From Verrucomicrobiia bacterium (GTDB lineage: Bacteria > Verrucomicrobiota > Verrucomicrobiia > Opitutales > Cerasicoccaceae), in NCBI GenBank assembly GCA_030432235.1, contig JAUIHT010000012.1, forward strand, positions 1-64,000: DNA of 64,000 bases. Direction: 5' to 3'. Position 1 is the first letter of the stretch. Each line of letters opens with the position of its first letter. The notes under the pieces were generated by a model. The model ran no database searches and had not been told where the DNA came from. It saw only the letters and a list, made by a program, of their open reading frames with translations. A program made the position numbers and the translations under genes. This document shows positions 1-7,485 of this stretch, one piece after another.

Positions 1-135
1 GACCACCGCGACGGGCAGCAGCACCGGCAGGACGAGCGAGGCGAGCAGCACCGTGGCGATGCCCACGATGAGCGCGATGACCAGGGGCAGGATGCCCTTA
101 ATCAGCAGCCACGGATCGTTGTTATCGTGACTCAT
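1..135 (-). CDS. Small membrane protein, 3' part (cut by window edge)
   Basis: An open frame starts with ATG at 133-135 and runs off the window edge. The first residues are polar (MSHDNNDPWLL) and are followed by a long hydrophobic stretch rich in Leu, Val, Ile and Ala, so at least one transmembrane helix is expected. The start lies inside the end of the upstream lipoprotein gene (overlap 122-135), which points to co-transcription with the nuclease genes behind it. I do not recognise a family. By analogy with phage and ICE gene order it could be a small accessory membrane protein, but that is a guess. Confidence 0.5.
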   Translation of the reverse strand, partial: MSHDNNDPWLLIKGILPLVIALIVGIATVLLASLVLPVLLPVAVV

Positions 136-298
136 GGTCGTCTCCTTTTTGGCGATTGGTGGGCAGGCGTTGGATGACCGCGCTCACGATCAGGGCCAGC
201 CCCACGATGGCGAGGCCACCGCCGATCGGCGTCATGTCCGGCTCGCGGGTGCAGCCGCTCAGCAGCAGGAGCACAGTGAGGTGTATCCAGATTTTCAT
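122..298 (-). CDS. Small lipoprotein with one membrane helix (58 aa)
   Basis: The ATG at 296-298 is chosen because it overlaps the stop of the upstream nuclease gene as ATGA, a translational-coupling arrangement. A longer frame upstream would run far into that gene. The product has a type II signal peptide (MKIWIHLTVLLLLSGC, lipobox LSGC) and a second hydrophobic stretch (GGGLAIVGLALIVSAVI), followed by a basic polar tail. It should be an inner-membrane or outer-membrane lipoprotein. No family is recognised. Its place in an operon with a nuclease and primase genes suggests an element-encoded function, for example exclusion or lysis-type, which is not shown by the sequence. Confidence 0.6.
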   Translation of the reverse strand: MKIWIHLTVLLLLSGCTREPDMTPIGGGLAIVGLALIVSAVIQRLPTNRQKGDDHESR

Positions 299-1149
299 GA
301 CAGGCCTCCCGTCCATTGTGAGCACTGCTGGCGGAACGCGCACCACGCACAGTGCATGCCCGGTTGCGGCACCCAGGCTTCCTCATAGATGCCCTTGACC
401 GCGTGCTCAGCCATCGCCCAGAAGCGAGCGATATCGGCTTCGCTAGCCGGGGGCAGGCTATGCACGATGACCTTGGGCTCCTTGGTTTTGACCAGGAAGA
501 CCAGCTCACGTGCCCTCACTTTGCTACCCGTTGCTTCCTCCACGAGGAGCTGGTAGGCGGTCAACTGCAGGCTGTGCTGGAAGGCCTCCAGGTCGAGGTT
601 GGGCGTACTGGCACAGGTCTTGAAGTCGACCACCACGTTGCCCGGTTTGACCAGATCCACGTAGCCCAGCACGGGCGACGGCAGCTCCGGGAAGTGCTCC
701 TCCAGTTTTACCTCCACGCCCACGGGCTTGCCCTTGGACTTGGCGTGATCGCTCGCCAGGTAAGCTTGTATGAGCGATTCGCCTTTGACCGTAAGCTTGT
801 CCAGCTCGCCGTCCTTGAACGTTATGTTCTCCGATGTAGCCATGTGCGCCAGCGCATCCTTAAACGCCTGCACGATGGTTTCAGCAGAGGTGTCACCGTC
901 ACGCCACCGAGCTAACCAGAAGGCCTGCAGGGCCGCGTGAACAGCTTTGCCAAAGACCAGTGCGGGCGAACTCGGTTCAGGCAGTTGCAGGACCTTCTTG
1001 AAGTAGAACTTGAGCGAGCACGTCAGGTACAACTTCAAGCTGCTCGGGCTGATGTACTCCAGGGCGCCGTCCGAGGACTTTAGGGGGAAGGCGATGAGTT
1101 GCCCGGGTTTGGAAACAACTGTTTCGGATTTCCCGTTGGGTGAACTCAT
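295..1149 (-). CDS. PD-(D/E)XK exonuclease with Fe-S cluster motif (Cas4/AddB/RecB-nuclease-like)
   Basis: The 284-aa protein carries the RecB-family nuclease motifs: an N-terminal FGKAVHAAL segment (His71), GYVDLV with the metal-binding Asp165, and VVDFKT with Asp175 and Lys177, then the downstream Gln-Tyr region (LTAYQ). Four cysteines are placed as in Cas4, AddB and Dna2: Cys44 near the N-terminus and a C-terminal cluster at Cys267, Cys270 and Cys276. This predicts a 4Fe-4S-stabilised 5'-3' or bidirectional DNA exonuclease. It overlaps both neighbours by ATGA, so it belongs to one operon with the 164-aa protein before it and the lipoprotein after it. The element also encodes a prim-pol/helicase, so a role in element replication or recombination is likely. 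No cas1 or cas2 is nearby, so a CRISPR role is unlikely. Confidence 0.85.
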   Translation of the reverse strand: MSSPNGKSETVVSKPGQLIAFPLKSSDGALEYISPSSLKLYLTCSLKFYFKKVLQLPEPSSPALVFGKAVHAALQAFWLARWRDGDTSAETIVQAFKDALAHMATSENITFKDGELDKLTVKGESLIQAYLASDHAKSKGKPVGVEVKLEEHFPELPSPVLGYVDLVKPGNVVVDFKTCASTPNLDLEAFQHSLQLTAYQLLVEEATGSKVRARELVFLVKTKEPKVIVHSLPPASEADIARFWAMAEHAVKGIYEEAWVPQPGMHCAWCAFRQQCSQWTGGLS

Positions 1150-1640
1150 CGTGCCCTCCCGCTCGCATAACTGCCGTTGCGGCTGTAGGCACCGCGTCGA
1201 CCATTACTGTTTTGCTTGCTACCGTACTGCTCCAGCAGCTCATCGATCAGCCCGGAAGCTTCCATGCGGTTGAGCGCTTTCACGCCCTTGCCGAAGCGTT
1301 CCCGGGCCAGTTGATCGATCTCGTCCTTGTCGAGCTTGTGCTCCTCCACGATCTTGAGGATCAAGCGCTGCTGCTTGAGTGAGCATTGCCAGGCCTCGTC
1401 ATGGGACGCACGGCTGTGCCCGTTGCGTGATGGCTCGCTACCGTCTTGAGCTGGCAGCCAACCGGTGTGCTGGATTTCCGCGTCGACGCTCTCCTGCAGG
1501 AGTTGGTAGATGCGCTGCGATTCTTCCGGGACCTTGCTGATGTCGTTCAGCTCCGCCCGGATTGTTACCCCGTACTGGTGCGACGAATAACCCGGTAGCC
1601 CGAGCTTTTTTGAGTAATTTGCTTCGAGGACAATGGCCAT
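1146..1640 (-). CDS. Hypothetical element protein upstream of the nuclease (164 aa)
   Basis: The frame starts MAIVLEANYSKKLGLPGYSSHQYGV and looks like a compact alpha/beta N-terminal domain of about 50 residues. A low-complexity polar linker with SRNGHSRASHDE follows, then a helical C-terminal region with ERFGKGVKALNRMEASGLIDEL. The tail is rich in Ser, Asn, Gly and Arg. It ends in an ATGA overlap with the PD-(D/E)XK nuclease, so the two are translationally coupled and probably work together. The C-terminal helix-hairpin-like segment and basic tail could bind single-stranded DNA, but I recognise no family. A terminator-like hairpin sits in its leader, 39-66 bases upstream. Confidence 0.7.
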   Translation of the reverse strand: MAIVLEANYSKKLGLPGYSSHQYGVTIRAELNDISKVPEESQRIYQLLQESVDAEIQHTGWLPAQDGSEPSRNGHSRASHDEAWQCSLKQQRLILKIVEEHKLDKDEIDQLARERFGKGVKALNRMEASGLIDELLEQYGSKQNSNGRRGAYSRNGSYASGRAR

Positions 1641-1678
1641 CGAAACCTCCTTTCTTTAGCAACCTGTAGACACAAAAA

Positions 1679-1706
1679 GGCCCGGATCAGGTCGAAAATC
1701 CGGGCC
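1679..1706 (-). terminator. Rho-independent terminator (minus strand) in the leader of the 164-aa gene
   Basis: A perfect 9-bp stem, GGCCCGGAT (1679-1687) with ATCCGGGCC (1698-1706), closes a 10-nt loop. On the minus strand it is followed directly by TTTTTGTGT. It lies only 39 bases upstream of the start of the 1146-1640 gene, so it either ends a transcript from upstream or acts as an attenuator for the nuclease operon. Confidence 0.65.
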
Positions 1707-2196
1707 AATAAGACAGCGAAATCGCTCGCATCTCATCCATATCTAACGCGAAAAGGGGTCTTGTTGCGTTTTTTGAGGCGCCCGAAATCAACGCGCGGTT
1801 TTCGTCGTGCGCCTACCTTAAAAGTGAAAAAGCAAAAAACACCGTTAAAAATTTATAAAACAGTTCTACAACCCGCATTAAACCTAGAAGTCTATAGGAA
1901 ATTAAAACGCGACTTCTTTTACAATGGGCGATCGATCTTTTACATTTGTAAAAGATCGCCGTTTTGATCTATGGGGTCTTTACCTCAACTAACACCCTAG
2001 AAGAGGGAGATTAGCCTACGCTCAGAGCCTATAAGGCACGAGATACGGAGCTAGTGGGGAGTGATTCAGAGAAGTGATAAATATCTGGAGCTTCTCTCAA
2101 ACAGTCCATCAGGCTATCCATAGGATCATTAAGGTCAGGATCAATAGCGCCTAAGCCTATGAAGGGCATAGCTAGTTGTCTGGACTGCAATTAGAA

Positions 2197-2246
2197 TTGG
2201 CAGTCTGAAACGGATTGCCGGAGCATCGACCGATTCAGACTGCCAA
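2197..2246. repeat. 17-bp inverted repeat downstream of the radical SAM gene
   Basis: Arms 2197-2213 (TTGGCAGTCTGAAACGG) and 2230-2246 (CCGATTCAGACTGCCAA) match at 16 of 17 positions around a 16-nt loop. It lies just past the stop of the minus-strand radical SAM gene, with only a weak T-rich run after it. It is probably a transcript-end hairpin, or a protein-binding palindrome of the element. Confidence 0.55.
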
Positions 2247-2267
2247 CGATTAGGGTGGAATCAGCGC

Positions 2268-3353
2268 CTACGACTCATCGGCACCTTTCCCGAGAAGGAT
2301 TGCTCCGTGCTTTTTATGCTGCTTCCACCAGTTTAGGTGTGCCGGATTTACGTACTGGAGAAAACGCAGCTTATCTGCAGGCGTCACCGCATGAATCGCT
2401 TCAAATGCCGCCTGGGCATGCGATTCCCAAAGCTCTTGATCGCCTGCCAACTTCTTGAGCATGGCAGACTCCCATTGAAAGCCCAGCTCCTCGAAGCGTT
2501 GACAAGTGCGTCGCATGGATGCTCCACGCGCATTTATGACTTCGGCCCAGACATGCTCGCATCGGTCAATCCGTATGGCTTCTGCCATGTCTGCGACGAA
2601 TGTGGCATAGTCACGTTGCGGCGGAATCGGGCAGATCATGCCATAGGTACGCATCCCCTCATCCTGCAAACGATGAAGCGCTCGCAGGCGACGAGAAACC
2701 AAAGCGGTACCCGTTTCGTATTTCCCAAATTGATCGTCGAGCACCCCCGTTGAGAAGCCGTAGATCATGCGCTGCCGGTACTTCTCAGGTATACGATCAG
2801 CAATCCATGCCAACAAGGGGGACTTACTGAGCAGGCGGATCTCCCAGACCGTATAGTCAAGCACCACCATGCACATTTCGAGGGTTTCTTTTGCAAGGGT
2901 AACGTTAGCGGCACAATCCACCGTTGGCGAAGAATAGATCACATGCTCCTCATGGCAGATGGCCTTTGGCTTCTTACGCTTGGGGGTCAGCAATTCACTT
3001 TTGAGTTTCTCAACAGCGTCCTGCCTGCGGATCACCATCTGCTCATGCGTTAGACCCAAATGGGCCTTGGCGGCGAGCATGCCTGGTTGACGCGCAAAGA
3101 GGTTGTCCACGTAACAAAACGGACAGGAAAACGCGCAGGCACTGCCCGCTGTCATCGTTATCCCCGTACAGAGCAGCTTCTCTTCAAAAGCTGACTTCAT
3201 ATTCAAAATGCGCATGGGCATTTCCACAACTGGTTTCCCGTTCATGGTTTCGCCAGTAATGTGAATTTTCTTCAGCGCTTCAGCCTGTTTAATCGTAAGC
3301 GTCTGCGGTATGGCGGAACTTGTACAAGCTCCTTCGGTGTTCAAATTTTTCAT
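2268..3353 (-). CDS. Radical SAM protein, spore-photoproduct-lyase-like
   Basis: The radical SAM signature CAFSCPFCYVDN holds three cysteines spaced CxxxCxxC (residues 73, 77 and 80 from the ATG at 3351-3353). This identifies a 4Fe-4S/SAM enzyme that makes a 5'-deoxyadenosyl radical. The C-terminal half (IRLLSKSPLLAWIADRIPE and YGFSTGVLDDQ) resembles the SPL-like radical SAM group found in mobile elements, whose substrates are unknown. The open frame extends to a GTG at 3485, and ATGs at codons 16 and 33 of that longer frame are also possible. I prefer 3353 because conservation-like sequence starts there and the earlier part is low-complexity. It follows the primase block on the same strand with its own possible promoter. 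Whether it repairs or modifies nucleic acid is an inference. Confidence 0.75.
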   Translation of the reverse strand: MKNLNTEGACTSSAIPQTLTIKQAEALKKIHITGETMNGKPVVEMPMRILNMKSAFEEKLLCTGITMTAGSACAFSCPFCYVDNLFARQPGMLAAKAHLGLTHEQMVIRRQDAVEKLKSELLTPKRKKPKAICHEEHVIYSSPTVDCAANVTLAKETLEMCMVVLDYTVWEIRLLSKSPLLAWIADRIPEKYRQRMIYGFSTGVLDDQFGKYETGTALVSRRLRALHRLQDEGMRTYGMICPIPPQRDYATFVADMAEAIRIDRCEHVWAEVINARGASMRRTCQRFEELGFQWESAMLKKLAGDQELWESHAQAAFEAIHAVTPADKLRFLQYVNPAHLNWWKQHKKHGAILLGKGADES

Positions 3354-3508
3354 AATAAATAACTCATTTTTTTCGACTACGTTGAGCATTTGCCCGGAGT
3401 CGTTTATAGTATTTCCAAGAGCGTAGGGCGTGGTGGCCATTGGGCTATTCCGCAATGCGGCAAGGGGAATCTCTGACGGACGCACCGGACGCCCTTAACG
3501 TACTCCAT

Positions 3509-3538
3509 ATAATAATGTATAACCACCAACTACCCCAA
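3509..3538 (-). promoter_or_regulatory. Possible promoter of the radical SAM gene
   Basis: On the minus strand TTGGGG (3533-3538) and TATTAT (3509-3514) are 18 bases apart in an AT-rich gap between the frameshifted primase-linked ORF and the radical SAM gene. The match is moderate and no experimental support exists. Confidence 0.3.
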
Positions 3539-3546
3539 CTGCCTCT

Positions 3547-3929
3547 TTAAGCTGAGGAGTTCCGAGTAGACGTCCGTGACGTCCGGATCTCTTTTAACAC
3601 GCCAATTGGCGGGTAATGATAGGGACGGATGCCGAATCTTATTTCGACAGCACGCCCACTCGAAGCCCGGAGTAAATACCCCGGGGCTCGACTAGACTTA
3701 GCCTTGAGCGCATCATCGATTTTATGTGCTAGCTCTTTTCTGACCAGGCAGGCTGGCACCGCTGGTTATACTCACGCAACAAGACAAGGGCCTCATCGCG
3801 TTTAAGCATAAAACCGTGAGCCAGTACACAAGCCACCTTGAAGGTTTGATTGTGTCCCCCCTGCCCAGAGAGGGCTGGGGGACACTCCGCTAAATAGCGT
3901 CGTGCTAGACGTTGCGCATCCCCGCTCAT
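3547..3929 (-). pseudogene. Primase-associated C-terminal protein split by a -1 frame break
   Basis: Frame 1 (start 3929) reads from MSGDAQRLARRYLAEC through ALSGQGGHNQTFKVACVL and REYNQRCQP to AWSEK, then stops at 3729-3731. The frame at 3547-3759 continues seamlessly with ELAHKIDDALKAKSSRAPGYLL. Joined, they give a well-known C-terminal module of prim-pol-type primases of mobile elements (RAYLAKCPPAISGQGGH .. PWSEKELAHKxDDA type). The break is at an A-run, seen as TTTT at 3736-3739 on the plus strand, where reading one base back restores the frame. The start follows the primase stop by one base. Either it is a one-base deletion (or sequencing error) or a programmed -1 frameshift. The extension after GYLL is not recognisable. 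Confidence 0.75.
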
Positions 3930-3930
3930 G

Positions 3931-5886
3931 TCAATTCCTTATGGTCAGGTTACGATAACCTCGACGGCATTGGCCATTAACGAGGAGGTCGTGCGACTGA
4001 CGGACACCGTGAACCTCTAGGATCATAGAGCGCATTTCGCCAAAAGCTTCTTGGCGCCGCTTGGGCTGCCAGTCTTGCGCAAAGCAGAAGCTCTCGTACT
4101 CATCCATCAGCTCGCGAGACGTTACCGAACACGCCTGCTTTGCCGAGAGCCTTTCCACCACAAAGCCGCGTACCGAATCGCTCTCATTAAGCAGGTCATC
4201 GATACGCTTTTCTTGCGATGCGGTCAGGACAAACTTGCCATGCCGAGATAGCTCTTCTCGGTGAAGGGAGAGGCCATCAAGCATCCAGTTCAAGATGCCG
4301 CAGCCTTCTTCCTGCATGAGAACATCATCGAAATTCGGGATGCGTTGCCGCTCCTGTGGCTTATTCCATTCCAGCAAGATCATCCGTCGACGCCAAGCCT
4401 CGCTATCGCCATCAAATGATACGTGGAGATTAGAGTTGGACGTGATCAGGAGGTGAAAATCACCGCGAAGCCGCATAGATTCGTTCGAGCCTTTTTTCTC
4501 CGCTGTCAGCAGGTCGTGCCCACACAATTTTTTCAACACGTGTGCACCTGGCCCCTGAAGAAAACGTCCCGGCACATCCTTACCGGTCAGCAATCGCTTC
4601 CCCAGATAGAATTGAGCCTCAAAACGGCCGCCAAGATTTTCTGTTCGCAGTTCATGGACATTTTCCTCGCCGATTATCGATTCGATAATGCTGACGAGCG
4701 TCGACTTTCCACTGCCAGCCGCGCCGGTAAGCAGCACCAATGCCTGGGCTGCATTTTTCGGCAGCAATAAGCTGCCCATGATGCGCTGCAGCAGGTGGAC
4801 GTCCTCTTCGTTGAGGCACGGACGAAGTAGCTCCTCAACAAAACGAGGACAATCAGCCCCTTCCACGTATTCGACAGCTAGCTGATTTCGCGAGAAGTAA
4901 TCAGGACTAAACGTGTTCAGGGTCATCGGCTCGGCATCAAGGTCAATCACACCATTGAGCAAGTGAACGATGTTTCTAGGCCGCGAGAATGCGGTCGGGT
5001 TTTCCACTTTGGGACGGATGAGCTTGATTAGGGAATCAACCAAGTTTGCCGTGATTTTGCTCACGGCACGCTCAAGCCCTGCTTCAAGCATGAGGCGGCG
5101 CACCATTTTCTCCACCGCATCAGCTATGCGCGTCGGAGTCTGACGCTCCCACAGGCCGTTCTCGCCTTTATAGCGGTAGAACTCACGCTCCGCGGGCTCG
5201 TACAGAATCAGATTTTCGATGCAGAACAGCTCTGCTAGACAACCTTGATTCAGAGTCACGCCCCCTTTCTCATTTTGCAAAAAGGGTTCTCCCTGGCGGG
5301 CACGTAATTCAACATACGAGTCCGCCTGACTCTCACTGCGACTGCCCCCATTCCATGGAAGGGCAAGATAATTCGGCCAATTTATGTCGCCGAATGCAAT
5401 TTCCAACACGGTCTTATCAACAACCACCGTGTAATCGCAGCCCGATGGGTGCCGGCCATAAACGACGGTCTGGCCGCCGTCTGCCCGGAATTCTCCCCAC
5501 GGCTGTTGCTTTGTATCATGTATCTTTGTGAGGCGAGGGTATTCGCCGATCAGGCGCACCCATATATTTGCCCCACGGGCGCCTCGCGTTTGAAAAGTCT
5601 CGCGCAAGGCGGGGTTGAGGTTCAGGAACTTTTCAAGTTCAGTATCGTCATCGATGTCGATCGAACAGAGGCCATTGGACGGCTGCCCGAGTAAAACGCC
5701 GATGTTAAATTCACCCGCGTCGAGCTCGCTCAGGTAATCTTCGGACAGATTTATTAAAGTGGTTTCTTGCCACCCTTTTACCCTTGGGCCCTTCTGACCC
5801 ATAGGAATTTTTAGCAGCACGGCGCCGCTACCCAATCTGGTGCGCAATTCTTCAGTGATGCGTCCAGAAAATTTACTTTTAGTCAT
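3931..5886 (-). CDS. Bifunctional prim-pol / SF3 helicase replication protein
   Basis: The 651-aa protein has two recognisable halves. Residues 20-180 form an archaeo-eukaryotic-primase-like prim-pol domain, with the catalytic CSIDIDDD segment (Asp77, Asp79) and YGRHPSG (His146). Residues 345-520 form a superfamily 3 / D5-type helicase with Walker A GAAGSGKST (388-396), a Walker B-like LLTGKDVP segment and the LITSNSN motif. This is the P4-type phage/plasmid primase architecture, which primes and unwinds at an element origin. It is translationally linked to both neighbours: ATGA overlap with the HTH gene at 5884-5886 and one-base spacing to the frameshifted ORF. It probably replicates the excised element. 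Confidence 0.9.
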   Translation of the reverse strand: MTKSKFSGRITEELRTRLGSGAVLLKIPMGQKGPRVKGWQETTLINLSEDYLSELDAGEFNIGVLLGQPSNGLCSIDIDDDTELEKFLNLNPALRETFQTRGARGANIWVRLIGEYPRLTKIHDTKQQPWGEFRADGGQTVVYGRHPSGCDYTVVVDKTVLEIAFGDINWPNYLALPWNGGSRSESQADSYVELRARQGEPFLQNEKGGVTLNQGCLAELFCIENLILYEPAEREFYRYKGENGLWERQTPTRIADAVEKMVRRLMLEAGLERAVSKITANLVDSLIKLIRPKVENPTAFSRPRNIVHLLNGVIDLDAEPMTLNTFSPDYFSRNQLAVEYVEGADCPRFVEELLRPCLNEEDVHLLQRIMGSLLLPKNAAQALVLLTGAAGSGKSTLVSIIESIIGEENVHELRTENLGGRFEAQFYLGKRLLTGKDVPGRFLQGPGAHVLKKLCGHDLLTAEKKGSNESMRLRGDFHLLITSNSNLHVSFDGDSEAWRRRMILLEWNKPQERQRIPNFDDVLMQEEGCGILNWMLDGLSLHREELSRHGKFVLTASQEKRIDDLLNESDSVRGFVVERLSAKQACSVTSRELMDEYESFCFAQDWQPKRRQEAFGEMRSMILEVHGVRQSHDLLVNGQCRRGYRNLTIRN

Positions 5887-6140
5887 TTTAAGCCTTTCAG
5901 GTCTTCCACCGCATGGGCGGAATGGCTTCTTGTTTTTACCATACAGGTCGCAGCCAAAGCGCTGCGTACCTCATCCGGATCAAAAAAGACGAGTCTTCCA
6001 ATTTTGATGTGCGGAATTATTCGAACTGCCGTCATTTTCCTCAACCACCTTAGTGACGGGCGGCAGTCTTCTTCAAATAATGACTCAAGAAGGCCTTGAG
6101 CATCTACAAGTTGTGTTGTTTCATTTGTTCTATTTAGCAT
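5883..6140 (-). CDS. Excisionase-like helix-turn-helix protein (85 aa)
   Basis: The ATG at 6138-6140 (MLNRTNETTQ) gives the usual length for a MerR/excisionase-type wing-helix. The open frame reaches 6209 upstream, but the added residues are basic and unlike the family. The pattern WLRKMTAVRIIPHIKIGRLVFFDPDEVRSAL is the typical HTH_17/AlpA-like core, in which a recognition helix is followed by a short wing and the FDPDEV turn. Such proteins control excision or activate the integrase or primase genes of integrative elements. It overlaps the primase start by ATGA and is first in the replication operon, divergent from the XRE regulator. Confidence 0.75.
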   Translation of the reverse strand: MLNRTNETTQLVDAQGLLESLFEEDCRPSLRWLRKMTAVRIIPHIKIGRLVFFDPDEVRSALAATCMVKTRSHSAHAVEDLKGLK

Positions 6141-6304
6141 GTTTTTATTTCGATTCTTAACTTCAAAAAGGCACGAGGCCTTTACATGGGCAGGACGCAT
6201 GCATTGCACACGGCCACCCTAAACCCACCGCTTCACATCGGTGGTAAACTTCAGCTGACTTTCAAAGAACGATCGTCTGCAAAAAAGCAGTGCCGGGGAG
6301 TTTG

Positions 6305-6349
6305 GTCAACTTTTATTTTAACAAATTCTCCAGTTGACTAATAGTTAAC
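6305..6349. promoter_or_regulatory. Divergent control region with palindromes at the XRE start
   Basis: GTTGACTAATAGTTAAC (6333-6349) is an imperfect palindrome that ends directly at the ATG of the XRE gene. Its GTTGAC half is also repeated inverted as GTCAAC at 6305-6310. The stretch between is AT-rich and lies between divergent genes, as expected for operators of a CI-like repressor controlling itself and the replication operon. Confidence 0.4.
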
Positions 6350-7033
6350 ATGTCTAAGAGTAGCTACATGCAAGTAGATGAAACAGCAGACAACGAATTT
6401 GGTAAGCGGGTCAGAAGCCTCATGGAGTTGCGCTCAATTTCGGGTGAAGAATTAGCCGGAAAACTCAGCCTCAGCCAGACGGCCATAAGCAAGATTCTCC
6501 ACGGGAAGAATCGACCGCGACAGCATACCTTTGCGAAACTCTGTGAAACGCTATGCCAGACGGATGAGGAAAGATGGATGCTCGTCTCAGCCTACACGGG
6601 CTTGAACTCTCTGCCGCAATCAACACCCCCTCCAGCAGGTAGCACACAGGCTCCCAGGCTAGACGATCTGGAGTACCGAGCAGCCGGCGCACGCCTCGAA
6701 AGGACCCTCGTAGAAAAACTCGAAGCCTTAGGATGCTCCCATATCAAGGCTCCCTACATCGGAAACTACAAAACCGATATCCTGATCGAATACGAATCCA
6801 AGAGAATCGCCCTGGAATGCCACATCCCGGATTTTCAGCCCATGAAGCTAGAAGGGCTTGGAGATCTATTACGTGCGTTGGAAAAATCTGATGACTGCGA
6901 TCACGCTTACGCCATCATTCCCAAGGAGACACAAATTCAGTACATGAAGCTCAAAAATAATGCAGAATTGATGTCCATCGACTACCTGATCGACACTGTA
7001 CTCAAACTACGTGCGCCCAAGAAGGGGCGGTGA
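6350..7033 (+). CDS. XRE-family repressor with C-terminal endonuclease-like domain
   Basis: Residues 15-72 are a Cro/CI-type helix-turn-helix (FGKRVRSLMELRSISGEELAG followed by LSQTAISKILHGKNRPRQHTF). A Pro/Ser linker leads to a C-terminal domain of about 125 residues. Here TDILIEYESKRIALECHI has the D-x(n)-ExC pattern reminiscent of a restriction-endonuclease-like fold without the catalytic Lys, so it is perhaps a sensing domain. It is divergent from the replication operon and sits 140 bases from the att-like site, the usual place for an element's maintenance repressor. A decayed copy of its 3' end lies at 30290-30452. Confidence 0.75.
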   Translation: MSKSSYMQVDETADNEFGKRVRSLMELRSISGEELAGKLSLSQTAISKILHGKNRPRQHTFAKLCETLCQTDEERWMLVSAYTGLNSLPQSTPPPAGSTQAPRLDDLEYRAAGARLERTLVEKLEALGCSHIKAPYIGNYKTDILIEYESKRIALECHIPDFQPMKLEGLGDLLRALEKSDDCDHAYAIIPKETQIQYMKLKNNAELMSIDYLIDTVLKLRAPKKGR

Positions 7034-7195
7034 TGATGGGCATGGATTTTCACCCAGCGCTCAGCATTTAGGTGTATCTCCAATCACTTTAGCGAAGTTG
7101 ATGAACTCTGCATTATGCTGGCAAGGAACACCCAATTAGCCGAAGGGTAACTAGCTGAAAACCCCATAGGGATTCGAGTCCCGCCCATCCCGCCA
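6890..7195 (+). repeat. Direct repeat copy 1: regulator 3' end plus tRNA 3' end
   Basis: From about 6890 the sequence matches 30311-30624: first the last 48 codons of the XRE gene at high identity (shared stretches such as GCGATCACGCTTACGCCATC), then a looser 140-base spacer, then the att-like core. The two copies bracket the whole glycan region and are in direct orientation. Confidence 0.75.
7173..7195 (+). other. att-like site: 3' end of a tRNA gene (copy 1)
   Basis: The 23 bases from TTCGAGTCCCG to ATCCCGCCA have the form of a tRNA T-loop, acceptor strand CCATCCC, discriminator G and encoded CCA. They match 30602-30624 at 22 of 23 positions. The 5' T-stem strand here pairs poorly (AGGGA) and no full tRNA can be folded upstream. 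This looks like a recombinant att site, not a working tRNA gene. Confidence 0.7.
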
Positions 7196-7202
7196 CTTTT
7201 TA

Positions 7203-7229
7203 GCACGCATTTGCGGGCTTTTTTTTGTG
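7203..7229 (+). terminator. Terminator behind the att-like site
   Basis: GCACGC-ATTT-GCGGGC (6-bp stem with one mismatch) is followed by eight T residues. This arrangement is common directly after a tRNA gene and suggests that sequence from about 7196 on was once the flank of the intact tRNA. Between here and 7485 I see no gene, only AT-rich sequence with a tandem CCTCCATA repeat near 7340. Confidence 0.6.
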
Positions 7230-7485
7230 CGCATAAACGATTGTAAATAAATCACCTCCAGTGCATTCACTACTAAAGATAGGCAATAATTGGCCTACCT
7301 GTAGACCAACCCAAACTGCCATTTTTTCCGGTCAGACCACGCCTCCATACCTCCATACCGTACAGTATTGGCTTTTTACAGCATAAATCATACTATCAAC
7401 GCCACCAGCCAAACGAAACCACTGGTACGGTTAGCGTAGCTCACTTACCGATATGCCATTAGTGAGGTCTTGTTTTGCCAAAGTG

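Larger units (their letters stand above)
1641..2267. other. Non-coding stretch with three hairpins
   Basis: About 630 bases without a convincing gene. The part 1790-1930 is AT-rich. It holds the terminator at 1679-1706, a hairpin at 1927-1960 (arms GGCGATC..TTTTAC and GTAAAAGATCGCC, the left arm carrying an extra GATC, followed by GTTTT on the plus strand) and the long inverted repeat at 2197-2246. A TTG-initiated open frame at 1761-1967 has no recognisable family or ribosome site and I do not call it. The region should contain the minus-strand promoter of the nuclease operon, but no single promoter stands out. Confidence 0.5.

Noticed and set aside
295-1149. CRISPR-Cas4 reading of the nuclease
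   Set aside because: No repeats, cas1 or cas2 nearby. The operon is of primase and element type.
1761-1967. 68-codon plus-strand frame in the gap before the radical SAM gene
   Set aside because: TTG start, no ribosome site, AT-rich low-complexity sequence and no family.
7141-7200. Complete tRNA gene at the left att-like site
   Set aside because: Only the T-loop, acceptor strand and CCA are present. The 5' T-stem strand pairs badly and no anticodon arm can be folded.
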